This document shows positions 15,282-18,897 of a DNA stretch of 18,897 nucleotides, piece by piece. The notes beneath the pieces were generated by a model. The model did no database searches. It was given only the letters and a program-made list of their open reading frames with translations, and was not told where the DNA came from. Numbering within the stretch: the first letter of the stretch is position 1; each line of letters begins with the position of its first letter. Source of the stretch: Gammaproteobacteria bacterium (GTDB taxonomy: Bacteria; Pseudomonadota; Gammaproteobacteria; HK1); assembly GCA_020444775.1 (NCBI GenBank), contig JAGRHX010000017.1, forward strand, positions 1 through 18,897. Reading direction: 5' to 3'. Made by a program: the position numbers and the translations under genes.

Positions 15282-15480
15282 GAATGAGTGTTCCCTGCGT
15301 GGCGCCCTTCGACCTCGTCGAGGGCCTCGTGGTCTGGAGTACCGGCCTGGAAGGCCGCCGCAATGCGCTGGTCGTCAGCAGGCTGATCGGGTCGCGCATG
15401 TGGCGGCGCAAGGCAGGCTTTCGCGCCTGGGTCTGGCGGATGAGTGTCAGGACGCGCCGTGCCCGGTTCAAGGTGCGCAT
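15278..15480 (-). CDS. Possible small gene upstream of heme oxygenase, apparently frameshifted
   Basis: Read from ATG 15480, the minus strand gives a basic start (MRTLNRARRVLTLIRQTQ, then RRHMRDPISLLT). About 15370-15390 the coding-like signal moves to the frame DQRIAAAFQAGTPDHEALDE, which ends at TGA 15278-15280, overlapping the heme oxygenase GTG as GTGA. If one base is missing there, the product is about 67 residues. I do not recognise the family. Against it: the start has a poor ribosome site, and the plus strand over the same bases also has a coding-like third-position GC bias. Treat it as a candidate only. Confidence 0.3.
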
Positions 15481-15481
15481 G

Positions 15482-15738
15482 CCCACTGGGCTGCATGTCG
15501 GCAACTGATGTCCAGGGTACCATCTGACCTGACGACACGGAGTCAAAAGGCCAGCAGTTGGACGAGACCGCGACCGCGACGTGGTCGTGGATTGCGAACC
15601 TGCTCGGTCTGGTGCTCGTTGCATCGATACAGCTACGGCCCATTGCCGCTGGCGAGACGCCTGGTGCCGGTCGTATGATCTTCATTCAGCCACCCATGCC
15701 ACACGGAGGCAAATCGATGACGCGACCGCGGATTGCCG
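15482..15738. other. Divergent promoter region between heme oxygenase and the alpha/beta hydrolase
   Basis: About 257 bases between oppositely oriented genes. A TATGAT hexamer at 15674-15679 could be a plus-strand -10 box, but there is no good -35 at the right distance. A strong GGAGG (15705-15709) and a nine-codon reading frame precede the hydrolase. No clear TGT-N12-ACA photosynthesis regulator site was found. Confidence 0.35.
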
Positions 15739-15746
15739 ATGACTGA
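15717..15746 (+). other. Nine-codon leader reading frame overlapping the hydrolase start
   Basis: ATG 15717 follows a perfect Shine-Dalgarno GGAGG (15705-15709) at seven bases and encodes MTRPRIADD before TGA 15744-15746. The hydrolase ATG (15739) lies inside this frame and has no ribosome site of its own. This suggests coupled translation, or a small frameshift at the hydrolase N-terminus. Confidence 0.45.
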
Positions 15747-16680
15747 GCCGCAATCGGTCGTCGATCTTGCTGGTGCCGTTGAAACGCGTATCCAAGAGTC
15801 GGGCATCGGTAGGATCTGTGTCTACCACGGCGGCCCGGAGACGGCCGATGCACCGCCGATGCTGCTGGTGCATAGTGTCAACGCCGCGGCCTCCGCGCAC
15901 GAGATGGCGCCGCTCTACGCCCACCACGCGCGCAGCCGTACGGTCTATGCGATCGACCTGCCTGGCTTCGGTCAATCCGAGCGACGCCAGCGACGTCATA
16001 CGCCGAGCTTGATGTGCGATGCCATCGGCGCCGTGTTGGCTTTCATCCAAGCTCGGCACGGCGCCGCACCGGTCGATGCCGTCGCGCTTTCGCTTGGCTC
16101 GGAATTCCTGGCCCGTCTGGCCATGCACAGACCGCAAGCCTTTCGCACGCTCGCACTGATCAGCCCGACCGGGCTGAACGCTCGGGCGGCCGCCGATGGG
16201 GCTGGCAGCGGTGACCGGGGTGTGTCGTGGCTGCGGCAGCTGCTGGGCCTGCCGCTGCTGCGCGATCTGCTGTTCTCTTCACTGACGAGCAAGGTCAGTA
16301 TTCGCTACTTTCTGCGCCGTACCTGGGGCGGTGCTGGCGTGCCCGAGTCGCTGGTGGAGGCTGCGTGGCGCTGTAGCCATCAGCCTGGAGCGGTGCACGC
16401 GCCGCTCGATTTCCTGTGCGGCATGCTCTTCAGTCGGGACATGCCCTCGGTCTACAGGGCTCTGCTCATGCCGATCTGGGTCGCGCACGGTGAACGTGGC
16501 GACTTCACTGACTATTCGGGGCTCGACGAGCTGGAGGCCAGGCCGAACTGGTCGAGACGTGTCTACCCGGGCGGCGCCATGCCGCACTTCGAGTTCCCGG
16601 CGGCGTTCATCGATGACCATGATCGGTTTCTGTCACGGCCGGGCGCGGCCAACGAGGTCTGGCGGCCGGGGTGCGCATGA
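15739..16680 (+). CDS. Alpha/beta-hydrolase fold protein
   Basis: 313 residues from ATG 15739; TTG 15733 is an in-frame alternative. The fold signature includes the oxyanion strand MLLVHSVNAA (41-50), the strand DLPGFGQSERR (73-83) and the nucleophile elbow Ser118 in VALSLGSEF, a variant of GxSxG with Ala at the first Gly. The acid is probably Asp255 (AHGERGDF) and the base His283 (MPHFEFP). There is no signal peptide, so it is probably cytoplasmic. The substrate is unknown. Its neighbours are heme oxygenase and photosynthesis-linked genes; BchO is a related fold in bacteriochlorophyll clusters, but I see no specific BchO signature. Translation seems to depend on a strong ribosome site placed for a nine-codon leader frame. 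Confidence 0.85.
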   Translation: MTEPQSVVDLAGAVETRIQESGIGRICVYHGGPETADAPPMLLVHSVNAAASAHEMAPLYAHHARSRTVYAIDLPGFGQSERRQRRHTPSLMCDAIGAVLAFIQARHGAAPVDAVALSLGSEFLARLAMHRPQAFRTLALISPTGLNARAAADGAGSGDRGVSWLRQLLGLPLLRDLLFSSLTSKVSIRYFLRRTWGGAGVPESLVEAAWRCSHQPGAVHAPLDFLCGMLFSRDMPSVYRALLMPIWVAHGERGDFTDYSGLDELEARPNWSRRVYPGGAMPHFEFPAAFIDDHDRFLSRPGAANEVWRPGCA

Positions 16681-16735
16681 ACGATGTTCGCGGCCGTTGC
16701 GGTGACGATGCCTGTCGGCGCCTTCGTCCGTCTTT

Positions 16736-18037
16736 TCAGCCGCTGTCGTGTCCGGCGTCGTCCTGCTCCACCGACCGTCTGCGCCTGCGCAGCATGTGCC
16801 AGCAGACCAGCACGACCACCGGCACAGACAGCGCTTGAACGAGCGACAGCCCACCTGCGAAGAACCGGTCGGCCACTGGCTTGCTTACATATCCAACCAG
16901 ACCAACCACGTAGTAGGCAATCGCGGCCAGCGATAGTCCCTCGACCGTCTGCTGTAGTCTCAGCTGCATGCGTGCATGCCGCGCCATCGAGCTCAGCAAC
17001 ATGCGGCTCTGCCGCTCCATCGCGCATTCCACCCGGGTGCTCAGCAGACTGGCGGCGCGGGCGATGCGACGCGCAAGCCGCTCTTGTCGCATCGATACCG
17101 AGTCGATTGTTCGCATTGCAGGATCGAAGCGCCGGGAGAGAAACGCATCCAGTGTCTCGAGCTCGCGCAATGGCTCCTCTTGCAAGGAAGCGAGGCGAGA
17201 TTTCACCAGCGCACGGTAGGCGCTCGTGGCGCTGAAGCGAAACGCGGAAGCGGCACCAATGTCTTCCATCTCAGCCGAAAGCGCGATCAGTTCTTCGAGC
17301 AACGCATGATCGCTATCCAGGTTCGAGTCACCGTGTATCCGACTGACCTGGTGGTACAGCCGGTCACCGACCTCACGTAGTTTCGGCTCCAGACGACGCG
17401 CGGTTGGCAGTCCGAGCAGGGCAAGCGCGCGATAGTCGGAGAGCTCCAGGAGCCGTTGAACGAGCGCACCGAGCCGCCTCTCGTCACCGCTGCAGTCCTT
17501 TACCGCGATCCGCTCGTAGCCGTCCGGATGAATACGGAAATCGGTCCAGATGCGGGCGTCGGCGCGTCGACAGATGGCGCCGCACAGGCTGCTCGTCTCG
17601 AAGTGCCGTGTGAGATCGGACTCCTCGAAGCCGGGGGCGTCCGCCGGCCAGACGCTCATGGTGACCGCCAGCACACGCTCACCGGGGAACATCCTGATCC
17701 AGTGCTGCAGACGCTGGAGAACCGGCTCGCTACCGAAAGGCGGATCAAAGCCCTGCTCGAGAATGAAGGTGATGGTGACGAACTCCGCGTGCCGCTCCCA
17801 ACGCAGCCTGAACTCCGGAAAGGTCTCGAGCAGCTGATTGCCATCCACCGCGGGCATGCTCATGTCATGCCGCTCGTACAGCGTCCGCAGCGCCTCGATA
17901 CTCGCCTGCAAGCCATCGCCTTCGAGTAGCAAGGCGTGGTGCCACAGTCGCGCTGGCGGCGCCAGCGTCATGAACGGTCGAGCATGCAGCTCGGCATTGA
18001 GCAGCTGACGATGCTGGTCGACCGAGCCGCTGCTCAT
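16736..18037 (-). CDS. DUF3422 family membrane-anchored protein
   Basis: 433 residues from ATG 18037, chosen because it overlaps the stop of the upstream gene (ATGA at 18034-18037) and is followed at once by the family N-terminus (LNAELHARPF, near residues 12-21). A large soluble region contains GYERIAVKDCSG and a helical, probably coiled-coil part rich in Glu/Arg (about 240-360). Two hydrophobic helices lie at about 366-386 and 397-416, then an Arg-rich tail. This matches the uncharacterised membrane-anchored DUF3422 family, whose function is unknown to me. The order bchP, small membrane protein, DUF3422 on one strand suggests a link with photosynthetic membranes or pigment synthesis, but this is context only. 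It converges on the alpha/beta hydrolase, with 55 bases between the stops. Confidence 0.88.
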   Translation of the reverse strand: MSSGSVDQHRQLLNAELHARPFMTLAPPARLWHHALLLEGDGLQASIEALRTLYERHDMSMPAVDGNQLLETFPEFRLRWERHAEFVTITFILEQGFDPPFGSEPVLQRLQHWIRMFPGERVLAVTMSVWPADAPGFEESDLTRHFETSSLCGAICRRADARIWTDFRIHPDGYERIAVKDCSGDERRLGALVQRLLELSDYRALALLGLPTARRLEPKLREVGDRLYHQVSRIHGDSNLDSDHALLEELIALSAEMEDIGAASAFRFSATSAYRALVKSRLASLQEEPLRELETLDAFLSRRFDPAMRTIDSVSMRQERLARRIARAASLLSTRVECAMERQSRMLLSSMARHARMQLRLQQTVEGLSLAAIAYYVVGLVGYVSKPVADRFFAGGLSLVQALSVPVVVLVCWHMLRRRRRSVEQDDAGHDSG

Positions 18038-18432
18038 ACGGATCGAGACGCACGCGGCTCGCGCAGACCATTCGCGTCCGCGGTCGGCTCGGCAGCAACC
18101 GTGAGCTTGTTTGTCGCGGCGGCACCATCTCGACCTGCGGTTTCGCGTATGGCGCATCGGCTCGGCTCGGGTTGCCCGTGCCATCGCATCGCCAGATCGA
18201 GAAGGTGCGCCAGTAGCGACAGCAGCAAGCACAGGGCAATCCACCAGCGTGGGCCATCGCCGAGCGCGGCCCGTGCGGCGAGCAGCAACAATCCACCGGC
18301 GCACAGGTTGGGCAGCAGTGTGGCGGGCCGGATCCCGCGCCGGGTGATCGTGTGATAGCCGAGCAGGCCAAGCGCCTCGAGTACCATCAGCGCGAGGATC
18401 CAGTCGATCGTCGTGGCGTCTACGTGCATCAT
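18034..18432 (-). CDS. Small integral membrane protein, three predicted helices, unknown function
   Basis: 132 residues from ATG 18432; ATG 18429 or ATG 18471 are possible, and none has a good ribosome site. Three hydrophobic segments are visible: about 9-27 (DWILALMVLEALGLLGY), 36-56 (ATLLPNLCAGGLLLLAARAAL) and 62-80 (WWIALCLLLSLLAHLLDL). A hydrophilic, low-complexity tail of about 48 residues follows. I do not recognise the family. It lies between bchP and the DUF3422 gene and overlaps the latter by ATGA, so the two are translated together. Conserved coupling would suggest that the two membrane proteins act together. Confidence 0.75.
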   Translation of the reverse strand: MMHVDATTIDWILALMVLEALGLLGYHTITRRGIRPATLLPNLCAGGLLLLAARAALGDGPRWWIALCLLLSLLAHLLDLAMRWHGQPEPSRCAIRETAGRDGAAATNKLTVAAEPTADANGLREPRASRSV

Positions 18433-18534
18433 CGCGGGCTCGTCAGGCCCGTCGCCGGAACCTTGCGGCATGCACGAATACGCTTGCGTGGTGGTGCTGG
18501 CGGGGGGAGACGTTGGGCTTGCATCGGACGCGCT

Positions 18535-18897
18535 TCAGGCCCTGACCAGCCCTAGCAGGTGGGCCAGGTCCTTGACGAAGATGCGTGCATGCGCGGCAGG
18601 CCGTGCACGCACGAGGCGCTTTTGCATGTACGCTTGCCAGGTCAGTGCCTGCACGTCCTTGTCCGCACAGATGTGCACGAAGCGCTCACGCCGCTTGTCG
18701 CTGCAGTACCAGAAGCGCTGCATCATGCCGAGCATCCAGAAGATCCGCCCATGCTGGCGCATGAACGCCTTGCGCGCGCCGCCAAGCGCACGTGCATCGC
18801 CGCTGCGCAGGCGGCGATGCACGGCCTGCGCAACCAGACGGGCGCTGCACATCGCGTAGTAGATGCCCTCTCCCGAGGCGGGGGCGACCACGCCGGC
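18535..18897 (-). CDS. bchP: Geranylgeranyl reductase BchP/ChlP, C-terminal part
   Basis: The last 121 residues are visible; the gene continues beyond the right edge. The segment AGVVAPASGEGIYYAMCSARL is the C-terminal FAD-binding region of the geranylgeranyl reductase family. RKAFMRQHGRIFWMLGMMQRFWY, SDKRRERFVHIC and HARIFVKDLAHLLGL are characteristic of BchP/ChlP. The enzyme reduces the geranylgeranyl tail of bacteriochlorophyll to phytyl with NADPH. This is the main evidence that the host is phototrophic. The small membrane protein gene follows at 102 bases on the same strand. Confidence 0.93.
   Translation of the reverse strand, partial: AGVVAPASGEGIYYAMCSARLVAQAVHRRLRSGDARALGGARKAFMRQHGRIFWMLGMMQRFWYCSDKRRERFVHICADKDVQALTWQAYMQKRLVRARPAAHARIFVKDLAHLLGLVRA

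Noticed and set aside
15269..15508. Plus-strand 79-codon open frame between heme oxygenase and the hydrolase
   Set aside because: It has coding-like third-position GC but an odd Trp/Arg-rich product and no ribosome site, and it overlaps the heme oxygenase start on the other strand. The minus-strand reading fits GTGA coupling better, though neither is certain.
15558..15746. Plus-strand 62-codon frame from a TTG with one hydrophobic segment
   Set aside because: Rare start codon with no ribosome site; it merges with the nine-codon leader frame, which has its own strong GGAGG.

Overview
The window is GC-rich proteobacterial DNA. Its right edge encodes the C-terminus of BchP/ChlP-type geranylgeranyl reductase, the enzyme that finishes the bacteriochlorophyll phytol tail. 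The host is therefore probably an anoxygenic phototroph, and a purple gammaproteobacterium of the Chromatiales type is my best guess from gene content alone. There is no rRNA, tRNA, CRISPR array or insertion sequence that I can see.

Region 1 (1-610) is the 3' end of a hybrid sensor kinase (ATPase domain plus receiver). Region 2 (735-12746) is a long plus-strand catabolic and transport cluster: Asp/Glu/hydantoin racemase-family protein, D-hydantoinase/dihydropyrimidinase, complete TRAP transporter (DctP, DctQ, DctM), complete ABC importer of the spermidine/putrescine type (Tat-exported binding protein, ATPase, two permeases), amidase-signature amidase, and a PuuE-type cyclic amidohydrolase of the polysaccharide-deacetylase fold. 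Region 3 (12757-14301) is a convergent minus-strand pair: a second racemase-family gene broken by a frameshift, and an arylmalonate decarboxylase/maleate isomerase-like protein. Region 4 (14619-18897) holds heme oxygenase and possibly a small coupled gene upstream of it, an alpha/beta hydrolase on the plus strand, and the minus-strand series bchP, small membrane protein, DUF3422 membrane protein.

Regions 2 and 3 look like one uptake and degradation system for cyclic amides (hydantoins, dihydropyrimidines, allantoin or cyclic imides). Two unrelated ring-opening hydrolases and a linear amidase sit next to two independent high-affinity importers. Two sequences with correct sigma-54 -24/-12 geometry lie in front of the TRAP genes (3160-3175) and the ABC genes (6391-6406). 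RpoN control would fit scavenging of nitrogen or organic acids. The most unusual point is that all three proteins of the Asp/Glu racemase superfamily here lack one or both of the catalytic cysteines expected of two-base racemases, so their annotation as racemases is doubtful.

Limits: functions are read from motifs and remembered family features, without alignments or searches. Substrates are not determined. The frameshift at about 13.94 kb could be a real mutation or a sequence error.
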